Of a stretch of DNA of 64,000 bases, positions 36,021 through 45,557 are shown one piece after another. The position numbers and the translations under genes were made by a program. The notes beneath the pieces are model-generated. The model worked only from the letters and a program-made list of their open reading frames with translations, was not told where the DNA came from and made no database searches. Positions within the stretch are counted from its first letter, which is position 1, and the number at the start of each line of letters is the position of its first letter. The stretch comes from Rhodospirillaceae bacterium (lineage in GTDB: Bacteria > Pseudomonadota > Alphaproteobacteria > MPNO01 > UBA2964), in assembly GCA_002720855.1 (NCBI GenBank), contig PBIN01000015.1, forward strand, positions 620,001 to 684,000, in the 5' to 3' direction.

Positions 36021-36608
36021 ATGACGACGGTAATTGGTCTTACCGGCTCAATAGGTATGGGAAAGACAACAGCGTCGAACATGCTGAAGGGCATGGGGCT
36101 GCCGGTTTGCGACTCAGATTCATTGGTGCATCAGCTGTTGGGAAAGGGCGGCGCTGCGGTGTCGCCTGTCGGAAAACATTTTGACAATGTTGTTGTTGAT
36201 GAAGCTGTCGATCGAGCCGCCCTCGGGCAAAAAGTTTTTGGTAATGCTGATGCTCTCAAACAACTCGAAAATATTATTCATCCGCTGGTGCGCGCTGCGC
36301 AGCAGCGGTTCATAAAAACTTGCAGAAGCCAGAAGCGTTTTGCTGTGGTGTTGGATGTACCACTGCTTTTTGAGGTCGAAACTGACAAAATCTGCGATTT
36401 AACGCTGGTTGTCTCCGCACCACGATTTATTCAAGCGCAAAGGGTATTATCGCGTCCCGGAATGAAGGAAGAGCGGTTTCATGCCACCCTAAAGCGGCAG
36501 ATGTCGGATCGAGAGAAGCGGAAGAGAGCTGATTTTGTCGTTCAGACAGGGCTCAACAAAAGAGAGACATTGAACAGACTGCGCGAGATCGTCAAACTGT
36601 TGCGATAG
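36021..36608 (+). CDS. coaE: Dephospho-CoA kinase
   Basis: A 195-residue P-loop kinase that phosphorylates the ribose 3'-hydroxyl of dephospho-CoA, the last step of CoA synthesis. The P-loop GLTGSIGMGKTTAS is at residues 6-19. The DSDSLVHQLL region and LDVPLLFE near residue 112 are family hallmarks. It continues the aroE-coaE-dnaQ series with very short gaps. Confidence 0.95.
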   Translation: MTTVIGLTGSIGMGKTTASNMLKGMGLPVCDSDSLVHQLLGKGGAAVSPVGKHFDNVVVDEAVDRAALGQKVFGNADALKQLENIIHPLVRAAQQRFIKTCRSQKRFAVVLDVPLLFEVETDKICDLTLVVSAPRFIQAQRVLSRPGMKEERFHATLKRQMSDREKRKRADFVVQTGLNKRETLNRLREIVKLLR

Positions 36609-36622
36609 CAGGAACAGTCATT

Positions 36623-37294
36623 ATGCGTGAAATCGTATTGGATACTGAAACAACCGGTCTGTCACCAAAAGACGGTGACCGCCTCGTTGAAATTGGCTGC
36701 CTAGAATTAATCAATCACGTACCAACAGGAGAGACCTATCATCAGTATATAAATCCTAGAATGCCAATGCCCTCGGCGGCGCAAGACGTTCATGGATTAA
36801 GCGATGAGTTTCTTGCCGACAAGCCGGAATTTTCCGATATCGTTGAGGCTTTTCTGGAATTTATCGGCGATGCGCAATTAATAATTCATAATGCTGCATT
36901 CGATATGGGTTTCATCAATGCGGAGTTGTCTCGTATTGATGGGAACCCGATTCCCCACAATCGCGCAGTCGATACCGTGTCGATGGCCCGAAAAAAATTT
37001 CCAGGATCTCCTGCGAGTCTTAACGCTTTGTGTCGACGCTTCAACATCGATAATTCGGCGAGAACATTACACGGCGCACTTCTAGATGCTGAATTGCTGG
37101 CTGAGGTTTACTTGGAGTTGATTGGCGGTCGGCAGCCTGGTCTGGTGCTTAGCGCGGAGGCGTCCAAGTCCGACAGTGTTCAGGCGATTGAAAGAGTGGC
37201 CCGTGCGCCGCGCCCGCATCAGCCGACAGCAGAGGAGCTTGCGGCACATGCAGAATTTATCGCACGCTTGAACGATCCAATGTGGAACAAATAA
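36623..37294 (+). CDS. dnaQ: DNA polymerase III subunit epsilon
   Basis: A 223-residue 3'-5' proofreading exonuclease of the replicative polymerase. ExoI is VLDTETTGL, with Asp7 and Glu9. ExoII is HNAAFDMGFINAEL near residue 89, and ExoIII is H-containing LHGALLDAELLAEVY near residue 149. The C-terminal tail binding the alpha subunit is shorter than in E. coli but present. It ends the plus-strand block to the right of the origin. Confidence 0.96.
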   Translation: MREIVLDTETTGLSPKDGDRLVEIGCLELINHVPTGETYHQYINPRMPMPSAAQDVHGLSDEFLADKPEFSDIVEAFLEFIGDAQLIIHNAAFDMGFINAELSRIDGNPIPHNRAVDTVSMARKKFPGSPASLNALCRRFNIDNSARTLHGALLDAELLAEVYLELIGGRQPGLVLSAEASKSDSVQAIERVARAPRPHQPTAEELAAHAEFIARLNDPMWNK

Positions 37295-37311
37295 GAATAT
37301 TTCTGCGCCAG

Positions 37312-37824
37312 TTATGCGGTGCCCGCACCGTTTGCAGCGCCCTCATCGAGATGCTGTTCTCGGTAGAGCTGAACAAAATCGATCGGGTTTATGAATAGGG
37401 GTGGAAAGCCGCCGTCTCGAGAAACGTCCGCTACAATATTTCGGGCGAATGGGAATAAAAGTCGCGCGCCTTCAATAAGCAGGATCGGTCCAATCGCATC
37501 TTCGGGCACATCGGCAATCGTCAAAACCCCGGCATAAGTGAGTTCAACGATGAAAACGGTTGTCTCAGGGGTTTTGGCTTCTCCTCGTATGACGAGCGTC
37601 ACCTCGTACATTCCGTCTTCGAGGGCGCGTGCGCTTGTCGTTACCTCCACACCAACCTCTGGTGATTGCCCAACGATTTGCGGAGCATTTGGCCCTACCG
37701 GATTCTCAAAAGACAGGTCTTTAATATATTGATTTTCGATGCCGATTTGCGGTTGGATCATTTCCTCATCGATATCTTCTATTAGAGCATCATCTTCTGA
37801 TGCTTCGGGTGGTACATCAGCCAT
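37312..37824 (-). CDS. secB: Protein-export chaperone SecB
   Basis: A 170-residue homotetrameric chaperone that keeps preproteins unfolded and hands them to SecA. The conserved block QIGIENQYIKDLSFENP, the strands TTSARALEDGMYEVTLVIRGEAKT and the C-terminal GGFPPLFINPIDFVQLYREQ are diagnostic. The acidic N-terminus is typical of alphaproteobacterial SecB. The start at 37824 has CGGAG upstream; an open extension to 37881 has no supporting ribosome site. Confidence 0.96.
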   Translation of the reverse strand: MADVPPEASEDDALIEDIDEEMIQPQIGIENQYIKDLSFENPVGPNAPQIVGQSPEVGVEVTTSARALEDGMYEVTLVIRGEAKTPETTVFIVELTYAGVLTIADVPEDAIGPILLIEGARLLFPFARNIVADVSRDGGFPPLFINPIDFVQLYREQHLDEGAANGAGTA

Positions 37825-37931
37825 TAAAATCTCCGGCGTCAAAGATAAGCCGTCGCTAGCATGTATTTGCCAGCGAAACAAGGAAGCCCCGATGCTTTAA
37901 CACCGAAATTAGTGAAAACATGACTTGTTGA

Positions 37932-38432
37932 TTAACTGTTGCGTCCTGGCGGAAGTTTGCGGTCGTCATTTTTTTTGTTGGGGTTTACTTCACGAAAGCT
38001 GCCGTCGATTGTATTGGGGGAGCTCCTTGACGATGAATCCGCATAATCTTCGTTGACCCAGGCACCAGAATTTTGGGTGCGCGCTAAAATTGTCCAGATC
38101 CAGGCCCGCAAAAGAGTCCTTATAAACGGCAAGAACAGCAAGAACCCTGCGGCATCGGTTACAAAGCCGGGCGTTAATAACAAGACGCCAGCGACAATCA
38201 GGCACAACCCGTCGAACACTTCTGTCATCGGAAAAATCTGTTGTTCCAGGCTTAGTTGCGCACGTTGCAGTGTGGCGAGACCTTGGCTTCGAAGCAGCCA
38301 GGTCCCGGCGAAGGCAGTCAGAACAATAAGAATAAACGTATTCCAAAGTCCTATTTCACCGCCGAGCTGGATAAAAACCGCGATTTCGATCACGGGAATA
38401 AGGATGAATGCCAGGGTAATAAAAAGAGCCAT
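37932..38432 (-). CDS. fxsA: FxsA family membrane protein
   Basis: A 166-residue inner-membrane protein with three or four hydrophobic segments (about residues 1-25, 30-46, 77-95, 96-115) and a polar, charged C-terminal tail. FxsA overproduction relieves T7 exclusion by F plasmids in E. coli, but its normal function is unknown. The family signature EIAVFIQLGGEIGLWNTFILIV is clear. It is divergent from the Tim44-like gene, with a 140-bp gap. Confidence 0.88.
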   Translation of the reverse strand: MALFITLAFILIPVIEIAVFIQLGGEIGLWNTFILIVLTAFAGTWLLRSQGLATLQRAQLSLEQQIFPMTEVFDGLCLIVAGVLLLTPGFVTDAAGFLLFLPFIRTLLRAWIWTILARTQNSGAWVNEDYADSSSRSSPNTIDGSFREVNPNKKNDDRKLPPGRNS

Positions 38433-38572
38433 GCTTGCGATTTAGGTTGGAAGTCCCTAGTTTCTAGGTCTAATAGTGTTATGTGGTCGAAATTTCGGGG
38501 ATAAAATCTTAATATTATCCCTGCGATTATGTAACAATCACTATCCAGCAATAGGTTGATCGGCAAACTAAC

Positions 38573-39262
38573 ATGGGCGACGGGTTTCAAGCACTCGAAA
38601 TTATACTTTTCGCATTAATTGCAGCATTCCTGGTTCTGCGACTCCGTAGCGTATTGGGGCGGCGTACGGGGCATCAGCGCCGACCGTCTGATAATGTTTC
38701 AGATAGCCGCCGCGAGGCCCAATCAAACGACAATGTCGTGGAATTACCGGATCGCAATACTGATATGTCTGATGATCCACCCGAATTCGAAAATATTGAT
38801 CCGGATGATCCCATTGCGGCGGGTTTGAACGAGGTCAAGAATGCTGATTCCTCCTTTGATCCGTCTACATTTACCGAGGGCGCCAAGGCGGCTTTCGAAA
38901 TCGTTGTTCAGGCTTTTGCAGACGGCGATAAAAACGCCTTACGTGGTCTTTTGAATGACGAAGTGCTTGAAAATTTCTCGGTTGCCATTGACGAACGCGA
39001 AAACAACGGCGAAACACTTGAGACAACAGTCATCGGCATCAAGAAAGCAGAAATAATCGAAGCGCGTATCGATGGCAGAACCGCCTTCGTGACGGTCAAG
39101 GTAATTTCGGAACAGGTCAATGTTACGCGTGATAAAGACGATGCCGTTGTAGATGGTGACGAGAATTTGGTTGCAGATGTTACTGACATTTGGACCTTTG
39201 CACGAAACACTCGTGCCCGCGATCCGAATTGGACCTTGGTTGAAACCAGAAGCCCCAATTAA
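38573..39262 (+). CDS. Tim44-like domain protein (TimA type)
   Basis: A 229-residue protein. The N-terminal hydrophobic segment at residues 9-24 is followed by a basic and then acidic linker and a C-terminal Tim44-like domain (about residues 98-225), with FEIVVQAFADGDKNALRGLLNDEVLENF as the family signature. Mitochondrial Tim44 is a motor component of protein import; the alphaproteobacterial proteins are inner-membrane proteins of unsettled role. It partly overlaps the mltA start. Confidence 0.88.
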   Translation: MGDGFQALEIILFALIAAFLVLRLRSVLGRRTGHQRRPSDNVSDSRREAQSNDNVVELPDRNTDMSDDPPEFENIDPDDPIAAGLNEVKNADSSFDPSTFTEGAKAAFEIVVQAFADGDKNALRGLLNDEVLENFSVAIDERENNGETLETTVIGIKKAEIIEARIDGRTAFVTVKVISEQVNVTRDKDDAVVDGDENLVADVTDIWTFARNTRARDPNWTLVETRSPN

Positions 39263-40373
39263 AAATTTAGGCCAAATCGCTGCGGTATTATTTGCTGTCG
39301 GCAATTTATATGGATGTGTTGAGCGGCAAGCGGTTAAAGGCGAGTCCGAACTTAATTTTATTCCTGCAAAATTCGATAATCTTCCGGGATGGTCTGAAGA
39401 TAACCATGCGGAAGCATTGCTGGCTTTTTGGCGGAGTTGTCAGGCGCTTCTGAGGAAACCCGCTACTGGCTGGCTCGGAAAGAGACGGTTTGGGTCAGTT
39501 CGGGATTGGCAAGACTCTTGCAAGCGATTGGACACAAAAAACTTTCAGGATCGGAACCATGCAAGACGGTTTTTCGAAACATCGTTTCGACCCTATCTGG
39601 TAACCCGAACTCCTTCGGGCGAGTCTAAAGGCCTGTTTACAGGTTATTATGAGCCCGAGTTAGCGGGAGCCTTAAGTCGCCACGGAAAGTATCAAACACC
39701 TATCTATGGCCCTCCCGCTAATTTAAAGCGAAATTCTGACAGATATTTTTCAAGAGCAGAGATCGAAAAGGGCATCAAAAAAATTCACGCCAATCCAATT
39801 GCATGGATAGCCGACCCCATAGATGCATTCTTTTTGCACATTCAGGGGTCTGGTCGCATTCGAACAGAAAATGGCACGGTCATCCGAGTTGGTTTTGCAG
39901 GTCACAACGGTCATCCATATACCGCGATTGGGAAAGTGTTGATCGACCGCGGAGCCGTCGCACGGGAAAATATCTCGATGCAGTCTATTCGGTCCTGGCT
40001 TTCAAAAAATCCGGAGCAGTCTAAGGAGGTCATGCGACTGAATGCCCGCTATGTATTTTTTCGTCGGCTGACAGGCGCGGGGCCCATCGGGGCTCAGGGG
40101 GTCGCTTTGACACCTGGCCGGAGCATCGCCATTGATCCTAAATTTCTTGTTTATGGATTGCCTGTCTGGCTTGATACAACGGATCCGTTGTTGGCGAGAA
40201 AACCCTTTCGGCGACTATTGATCGCGCAAGATACCGGGGGCGCAATCAAAGGCGGTATTCGTGGCGATGTTTTTTTTGGCCCGGGAAAGTTGGCTGCAAA
40301 CCGTGCCGGAAAAATGAAGCAGCCCGGTAGCTACTACATCTTAATTCCCAGGACAGCAGATTTGTCTTCATGA
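39240..40373 (+). CDS. mltA: Membrane-bound lytic murein transglycosylase MltA
   Basis: A roughly 377-residue peptidoglycan lytic transglycosylase. The MltA core is present: LFTGYYEPELAG near residue 128, FFLHIQGSGRI, and the 3D domain with IDPKFLVYGLPVWLDT, LLIAQDTGGAIKGGIRGDVFFG containing the catalytic Asp. The N-terminus has a short hydrophobic stretch ending in LYGC, a weak lipobox, from a TTG at 39240. Start assignment is uncertain because the frame is open further upstream inside the Tim44 gene. It overlaps the next gene by 4 bp. Confidence 0.88.
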   Translation: MKPEAPIKNLGQIAAVLFAVGNLYGCVERQAVKGESELNFIPAKFDNLPGWSEDNHAEALLAFWRSCQALLRKPATGWLGKRRFGSVRDWQDSCKRLDTKNFQDRNHARRFFETSFRPYLVTRTPSGESKGLFTGYYEPELAGALSRHGKYQTPIYGPPANLKRNSDRYFSRAEIEKGIKKIHANPIAWIADPIDAFFLHIQGSGRIRTENGTVIRVGFAGHNGHPYTAIGKVLIDRGAVARENISMQSIRSWLSKNPEQSKEVMRLNARYVFFRRLTGAGPIGAQGVALTPGRSIAIDPKFLVYGLPVWLDTTDPLLARKPFRRLLIAQDTGGAIKGGIRGDVFFGPGKLAANRAGKMKQPGSYYILIPRTADLSS

Positions 40374-41338
40374 AAATCGGGGCATATTGGGCGGGATTGA
40401 CGATGCTTCAGTTGGCATTCAACCTACATGCCAAACCCCTAAAACTTGAAACCTCTGTAATCCCGCTATCCATCGAGAAACCGGATTTGCGCACTGTTGG
40501 CGAATTGGAGTTTCGCGGCGGTCTCAAAATCCAGTCGAAAAAAGAGACTTTTGGCGGACTCTCCGGGCTGGCTATATCGGCAAATGGCAGCTTTTTGAGA
40601 GCCGTTAGTGACAAGGACAATTGGATTCGGGCGCAGCCCGTTCTGGATAAACGAGGCAATCTTGTCGGCCTCGCCTCCGCAATGATGGGCCCTCTTATCG
40701 CTCCAAACGGAAAACCCATCAGCCGAAAAGAATGGAATGACGCCGAGTCTTTATTTCGAGTACCAAACGGGTATGTCGCGTCGTTCGAACGCATCCATCG
40801 GTTGATGCATTATCGTGGAACGCGCACGCCTATGGCTTCTGCAGGAATCCCGACGCTTGCGCCCCATCGGCTAGAAGATGGCCCCCCGAATAAATCGATT
40901 GAAGCGGCTGTCAGTCTTAGGGACGGCCGATGGGTGGTGTTTGCTGAAAACTTTCCGGAAGCCGGAACGGTGATTTCGGGCTGGATACTTCAGAAACAGC
41001 GCTGGCGGCCTTTTGATTTAGTGCGAACCGAGCTTTTTCATCCTGCAGGAGCGGCGTTGCTGCCATCCGGCGATGTTCTTCTTCCTGAGCGCCGCTTCAC
41101 TTTTTTGGGCGGATTTGGATCCCGCCTGTCCATAATACCTGAGAAAAGTTTTCGCCCGGGCGCGCAGTTGCAGGGCCGGGAAATCGCTCGTATTGACCCG
41201 CCCCTAGTTGATGAAAACTTCGAAGGAGTGGCTGCGTTTAAAAATAGAAAGGGTGAAACGATTGTTTTTATTGTTTCTGACGATAATTTTTTTCCGCTTC
41301 AATCAACGTTACTTCTAATGTTTCGTTTAATCGAATAG
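40370..41338 (+). CDS. Esterase-like activity of phytase family protein
   Basis: A 322-residue secreted-looking beta-propeller-like protein (PF13449 type). A signal peptide spans about residues 1-21 (AYWAGLTMLQLAFNLHA). The remaining sequence is built of strand-turn units, including FGGLSGLAISANGSFLRAVSDKDNW near residue 62 and FEGVAAFKNRKGETIVFIVSDDNF near the C-terminus, which are family signatures. Its substrate is unknown. It follows mltA with a 4-bp overlap, implying co-expression. Confidence 0.85.
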   Translation: MKIGAYWAGLTMLQLAFNLHAKPLKLETSVIPLSIEKPDLRTVGELEFRGGLKIQSKKETFGGLSGLAISANGSFLRAVSDKDNWIRAQPVLDKRGNLVGLASAMMGPLIAPNGKPISRKEWNDAESLFRVPNGYVASFERIHRLMHYRGTRTPMASAGIPTLAPHRLEDGPPNKSIEAAVSLRDGRWVVFAENFPEAGTVISGWILQKQRWRPFDLVRTELFHPAGAALLPSGDVLLPERRFTFLGGFGSRLSIIPEKSFRPGAQLQGREIARIDPPLVDENFEGVAAFKNRKGETIVFIVSDDNFFPLQSTLLLMFRLIE

Positions 41339-41408
41339 CTGGCTTTAGGCACTTTCGAGATTACGCAATTGGTTGGTGAATAGAATCCGTATCGCATAAT
41401 GTTGAAAT

Positions 41409-41987
41409 ATGGCTAAGCACAAACAAAAAAGATCAGGAGATAAAGAGGAGCGCGCGTCGCTAAAACCTGACGATGAAGCTCTATTTTTATCTGCCATGAA
41501 AAATGTTGAACCATCTGATAGCCCTCGTTCAACGGCGTCAGGCTCTGCAGTAGAATCAACCCCCCATCGGTTGTCGGGCCGCAAGGGACGTTTGCCGCCT
41601 CAACCCCAATCCGCCCCCCGGAAACGAAAAACATATGCGCCGTTGGCTGCGGGCCGTTCTGGTGATGTAGACGGACGGACGCTTGATCGTTTAAAGCGCG
41701 GTCAGATCCGACCTGAAGCCCGGCTCGATCTACATGGCCTTACACAGGAAAATGCACACAGAGAGCTGGTTTCTTTCATTGTTGAGGCGCAAGCATCGGG
41801 AAAACGCAGCGTGATTGTCATAACGGGTCGTGGCCGACTTAGCGAAGGCGGGGGTGTTTTGCGCAACCAAACCCCAAACTGGCTGAACGCGCCAGCACTT
41901 CGCGCTCGTATCATTGCCTTCGCGACGGCCCAGCCGCGCGATGGTGGCACAGGTGCGCTTTATGTTTTGTTGCGCCGCGCTAGATAA
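41409..41987 (+). CDS. Smr domain endonuclease-like protein
   Basis: A 192-residue protein with a charged, Pro-rich N-terminus and a C-terminal Smr (small MutS-related) domain. Key signatures are RLDLHGL near residues 99-105, the second block SVIVITGRGR and TGALYVLL at the C-terminus. Smr domains nick DNA or RNA in repair and ribosome rescue pathways. Here the role is not shown. It ends directly next to the convergent hslU stop. Confidence 0.88.
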   Translation: MAKHKQKRSGDKEERASLKPDDEALFLSAMKNVEPSDSPRSTASGSAVESTPHRLSGRKGRLPPQPQSAPRKRKTYAPLAAGRSGDVDGRTLDRLKRGQIRPEARLDLHGLTQENAHRELVSFIVEAQASGKRSVIVITGRGRLSEGGGVLRNQTPNWLNAPALRARIIAFATAQPRDGGTGALYVLLRRAR

Positions 41988-43295
41988 TTAAAGAATGAAC
42001 TTGCTGAGATCTGCGTTTTTGGCAAGGTCGCTCACGCGCTCGCGGACCATATCTGCTTCGATCACAATGGTTTCGCCTGCCCGATCGGTTGCAGTAAAGC
42101 TAATATCATCAAGGAGTCGCTCAAGAACGGTTTGAAGTCGGCGTGCACCGATATTTTCAACGGCACGATTTACTTCTGCCGCAACCGTTGCGATTTCACC
42201 AATGGCTTCATCAGTAAACTCGAGCGTTACATCTTCTGTGCCGATAAGTGCAATGTATTGACGGATCAAACTGGCTTCGGGTTCGACGAGGATCGCTTTC
42301 AGGTCCTCGACTTCCAAAGCCTTCAGTTCGACACGGATTGGTAACCGCCCCTGAAGCTCCGGCAACAGGTCAGATGGCTTTGCGATGTGGAAAGCGCCTG
42401 ATGCAATGAAAAGAATATGATCTGTTTTTACCGGGCCATGTTTTGTGGAAACAGTTGTCCCTTCGATAAGCGGTAGCAAATCTCGTTGAACCCCTTCGCG
42501 ACTGACGTCAGCGCCATGCCGCTCACTGCTTGCACAAATCTTGTCAACCTCATCAAGAAACACGATGCCGTTCTGTTCGACGGCTTCGGTTGCGTCGCGC
42601 AGAACGGTTTCTTCATCCAGTAATTTGTCGCTTTCTTCCGCGACCAGCACATCATGGGATTCTGCAACGGTAAGCTTTCGTGTTTTGGTCTGACCACCAA
42701 AAGCTTTGCCAAAAACATCATTTAGATTGAGCATGCCCATTTGCGCGCCAGGCATGCCGGGCACCTCAAATGTTGGCAAGCCCCCACCACTGTCGGAAAG
42801 CTCAAGCTCTATTTCGCGGTCATCAAGCGAGCCCTCCCGCAACATTTTGCGGAATTTCTGTTTGGTCTCCTCGCCGGCATTTTCACCCACCAGCGCTTCT
42901 ATGACCCGTTCTTCTGCCGCGAGCTCGGCCTTTGCGGTGACGTCTTTTCGAAGCCTTTCACGAGTTTCGTGAATCGCTACTTCCATCAAATCCCGAACGA
43001 TCTGTTCAACATCACGACCGACATAGCCCACCTCTGTGAACTTTGTTGCCTCAACTTTGACAAAAGGTGCTTGCGCCAGCCTTGCAAGTCGCCGGGCAAT
43101 TTCTGTTTTGCCCACGCCCGTTGGCCCGATCATCAGGATGTTCTTGGGCAATACTTCTTCGCGAAGATCGTCTTCAAGCTGCTGGCGCCGCCAGCGATTC
43201 CGGAGTGCGATAGCAACCGCGCGCTTGGCGTCGCCTTGCCCGACAATAAACCTGTCGAGCTCGGATACGATTTCCCTGGGGCTGAAACTAGTCAC
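41988..43295 (-). CDS. hslU: ATP-dependent protease ATPase subunit HslU
   Basis: A 435-residue AAA+ unfoldase of the HslUV protease. P-loop GPTGVGKT is at residues 57-64, with [19 protein letters not shown] as the pore-loop region. An I-domain spans about residues 110-230. Walker B is VFLDEVDKI and sensor motifs sit in the [16 protein letters not shown] region. The C-terminus ends SKFIL, the tail that inserts in HslV. It overlaps hslV by 8 bp. Confidence 0.96.
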   Translation of the reverse strand: MTSFSPREIVSELDRFIVGQGDAKRAVAIALRNRWRRQQLEDDLREEVLPKNILMIGPTGVGKTEIARRLARLAQAPFVKVEATKFTEVGYVGRDVEQIVRDLMEVAIHETRERLRKDVTAKAELAAEERVIEALVGENAGEETKQKFRKMLREGSLDDREIELELSDSGGGLPTFEVPGMPGAQMGMLNLNDVFGKAFGGQTKTRKLTVAESHDVLVAEESDKLLDEETVLRDATEAVEQNGIVFLDEVDKICASSERHGADVSREGVQRDLLPLIEGTTVSTKHGPVKTDHILFIASGAFHIAKPSDLLPELQGRLPIRVELKALEVEDLKAILVEPEASLIRQYIALIGTEDVTLEFTDEAIGEIATVAAEVNRAVENIGARRLQTVLERLLDDISFTATDRAGETIVIEADMVRERVSDLAKNADLSKFIL

Positions 43296-43848
43296 CGCTT
43301 TGTAGACTTTCTATTGTTAAATTGGTGTTTGTATAGACACAAATTCCGGCTGCTATTTCCATTGCCTTTCGCGCTACATCTTCGGCTTCCAGCTCATCTA
43401 TATCATGCAGGGCCTGAGCCGCTGCCAATGCATAGGATCCACCTGAACCAATACCAATGAGACCAAGATCGGGTTCCAGTACGTCACCGGTTCCTGTCAT
43501 GACAAGGGAGACATCCTTGTCAGCAACCGCCATCATCGCCTCAAGCCGCCGCAAATATCGGTCCGTGCGCCAATCCTTGGCAAGATCAACACAGGCACGC
43601 GTCAATTGACCCGGATGTTGTTCCAGTTTTGCCTCGAGTCGTTCGAACAACGTAAAGGCATCCGCTGTTGCGCCAGCAAACCCTGCAATTACGGATCCAT
43701 CGCCGAGTGGCCGCACCTTGCGGGCTGTTGCCTTGATAACAGTAGGTCCGAGACTAACCTGACCATCACCCGCAATGACGACCTTACCATTTTTTCGCAC
43801 GGACAGGATTGTTGTCCCGTGCCATATATTTGAATCTTCGCTCGCCAT
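43288..43848 (-). CDS. hslV: ATP-dependent protease peptidase subunit HslV
   Basis: A 186-residue N-terminal-nucleophile peptidase. The catalytic threonine is Thr12 in [25 protein letters not shown], preceded by an 11-residue propeptide-like extension ([11 protein letters not shown]), which must be removed. Such extensions are common in alphaproteobacteria. It is translated just before hslU with an 8-bp overlap. No sigma-32 promoter was recognised in the 118 bp upstream. Confidence 0.96.
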   Translation of the reverse strand: MASEDSNIWHGTTILSVRKNGKVVIAGDGQVSLGPTVIKATARKVRPLGDGSVIAGFAGATADAFTLFERLEAKLEQHPGQLTRACVDLAKDWRTDRYLRRLEAMMAVADKDVSLVMTGTGDVLEPDLGLIGIGSGGSYALAAAQALHDIDELEAEDVARKAMEIAAGICVYTNTNLTIESLQSGD

Positions 43849-43925
43849 ATTTTCCCATTCCTCGTTGGGCTCAATTATTCTGAAATTACATGATGATCAA
43901 GTGGTGCGTTTTAAACATGTGGTTG

Positions 43926-43943
43926 TTGACGCTCAAGCGTCAA
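43926..43943. repeat. Inverted repeat between hslV and the FHA gene
   Basis: TTGACGCT-CA-AGCGTCAA has perfect 8-bp arms with a 2-bp centre. It lies 24 bp downstream of the FHA-gene stop and 78 bp upstream of hslV. It has no T-tract, so it is more likely a regulator site for hslVU or a weak terminator of the FHA gene. Confidence 0.4.
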
Positions 43944-43966
43944 GTCCCGTTGATGCCGTTTATGGA

Positions 43967-44773
43967 TCAAATCCAGCAGGTGAACTGAAACTTGGAAATC
44001 AGGGTTCCTGCAATAATTTCATTTTCACCAGGTGTTAGAACAGCCCGGAATCCAATGCTGTTGCCACCCAACAAAACGCCGTTAACGATTGTGCCATTGT
44101 GGCTTCCGCAATCACGAACAATGATGCCATCCTCATCCTGATCGATCATGAAATGTCGTCGTGACATCTGAAAGGGCTGGGTATCGGGAATGGTCAATGT
44201 CACCGGCGGCGACATGGCATCTGATGATCGCGAAGATTGTCGTCCAACGACAAACGGAAACCGTTCAATTGTCATAGGGTCGCTTTGCAGTTGCCGCGCT
44301 ACTTCGGGCTTAACGGCGGAAATTCTCACAAGTTGTTTGGCCATTGTCATGCCCATCTCAGACGTTTTAAGAGCGACGGGTTTTGCGTTTGGAGCGTGAC
44401 CATTAACTCTCTGGTCCGTGATCTGGGGCTGAAAGGGTGCGGGTGTTGGTTGGCGCGCGGGGTTTTGTGCCGGCGGACCAACGCCCGGTTGAGAGTTTGG
44501 CTGATTTGTGGAAACTGCAGACAAAACTTCAGCTGACGACATGATCTGTACAGCAGCCTGTCCGCGCGCATGGGCCATCGCAGAAGGGTTTGGGCCGCCC
44601 ATCGCCTCGGCAGCGCTAAAAATTGTTCCCTGGCCGGCCGTTCTCTCTGTTCCGTTTTGTTCGGTCTGTGGCGGTGCAAGGACGATCGTGCCATTTAAAA
44701 TTATATAGAATGAATCTGGGGGATCGCCTACACGATAGACGAATTCGCCATCATTCAAATAACGCTCACGCAT
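43967..44773 (-). CDS. Cyclic-nucleotide-binding-like domain fused to FHA domain
   Basis: A 268-residue two-domain signalling protein. The N-terminal part resembles a cAMP/cGMP-binding (CRP-type) domain (ERYLNDGEFVYRVGDPPDSFYIILNGTIVL), but the phosphate-binding cassette reads FSAAEAMGGPNPSAMAHA, with proline in place of the usual arginine, so nucleotide binding is doubtful. A Pro/Gln-rich linker spans about residues 90-140. The C-terminal FHA domain (FPFVVGRQSSRSS, SRRHFMID, DCGSHNGTIVNG) binds phosphothreonine. I place the start at ATG 44773; the frame is open upstream to a TTG at 44860. No kinase partner is in the window. Confidence 0.8.
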   Translation of the reverse strand: MRERYLNDGEFVYRVGDPPDSFYIILNGTIVLAPPQTEQNGTERTAGQGTIFSAAEAMGGPNPSAMAHARGQAAVQIMSSAEVLSAVSTNQPNSQPGVGPPAQNPARQPTPAPFQPQITDQRVNGHAPNAKPVALKTSEMGMTMAKQLVRISAVKPEVARQLQSDPMTIERFPFVVGRQSSRSSDAMSPPVTLTIPDTQPFQMSRRHFMIDQDEDGIIVRDCGSHNGTIVNGVLLGGNSIGFRAVLTPGENEIIAGTLISKFQFTCWI

Positions 44774-44961
44774 GGGCCAAGCAGGCGTATCGGCCTGCAA
44801 TTGTTGGTGCCACCACAAGGCCCGATATCGCAGAATTGCCAAATTTGATAAATTTCGCAATAAAAAAACGCCTATTCCAGTTATTGTGAGTTCTATCGAA
44901 AGGCTAGCCGTGTTCGAACTGTCCTGCTAAAACGGCGCCGCTGGGCAAAAGGATTCTCTAA

Positions 44962-45555
44962 ATGCGTGAAGGAAGTGTTACCCGTAAAACGAAGGAAACG
45001 TCGATCGAGGTTCGAGTAAACCTTGACGGAACAGGTACTTACGACGTTTCAACGGGAATCGGTTTTCTCGATCATATGCTGGAACAGCTTTCTCGCCACA
45101 GCCTGATCGATCTTTACGTACGTGCGGAAGGCGATCTACACATCGATTTTCACCACACCACCGAAGATACCGGCATTGCGCTGGGACAGGCGGTAGATCA
45201 GGCATTGGGTGACCGTGGTGGCATCACCCGTTTCGGTTCGTCCTATGTTCCAATGGACGAAACATTATCCAGGATCGCGCTGGACATCTCGGCACGCCCC
45301 TATTTGATTTGGCGCGTTGGTTTTTCCAAACCCAAGCTTGGCGATATGGACACGGAGTTATTTAAAGAGTGGTTCCAGGCCTTTGCACAGGCGGCGGGGA
45401 TTACGCTGCATATAGAAAACCTATATGGCGAGAATAATCACCATATTATCGAGTCCTGTTTTAAAGGGCTCGCGCGATCATTGCGGGTTGCGGTTACTAT
45501 CGACCCGCGATCATCCAATTCAGTGCCCTCGACCAAAGGTACACTGGGCGGCTAA
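44962..45555 (+). CDS. hisB: Imidazoleglycerol-phosphate dehydratase
   Basis: A 197-residue enzyme that dehydrates imidazole glycerol phosphate in histidine biosynthesis. The two metal-binding histidine signatures are [13 protein letters not shown] (near residue 61) and [13 protein letters not shown] (near residue 155). Here it is the single-domain dehydratase, without the phosphatase found in E. coli HisB. It begins the his cluster with a gap of 188 bp from the FHA gene, divergent. Confidence 0.96.
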   Translation: MREGSVTRKTKETSIEVRVNLDGTGTYDVSTGIGFLDHMLEQLSRHSLIDLYVRAEGDLHIDFHHTTEDTGIALGQAVDQALGDRGGITRFGSSYVPMDETLSRIALDISARPYLIWRVGFSKPKLGDMDTELFKEWFQAFAQAAGITLHIENLYGENNHHIIESCFKGLARSLRVAVTIDPRSSNSVPSTKGTLGG

Positions 45556-45557
45556 AC

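Noticed and set aside
42741-43460. Long plus-strand open frame (239 codons) antisense to hslU/hslV
   Set aside because: It lies wholly in the shadow of two certain genes, and its composition is unlike a real protein (Cys/Phe/His-rich).
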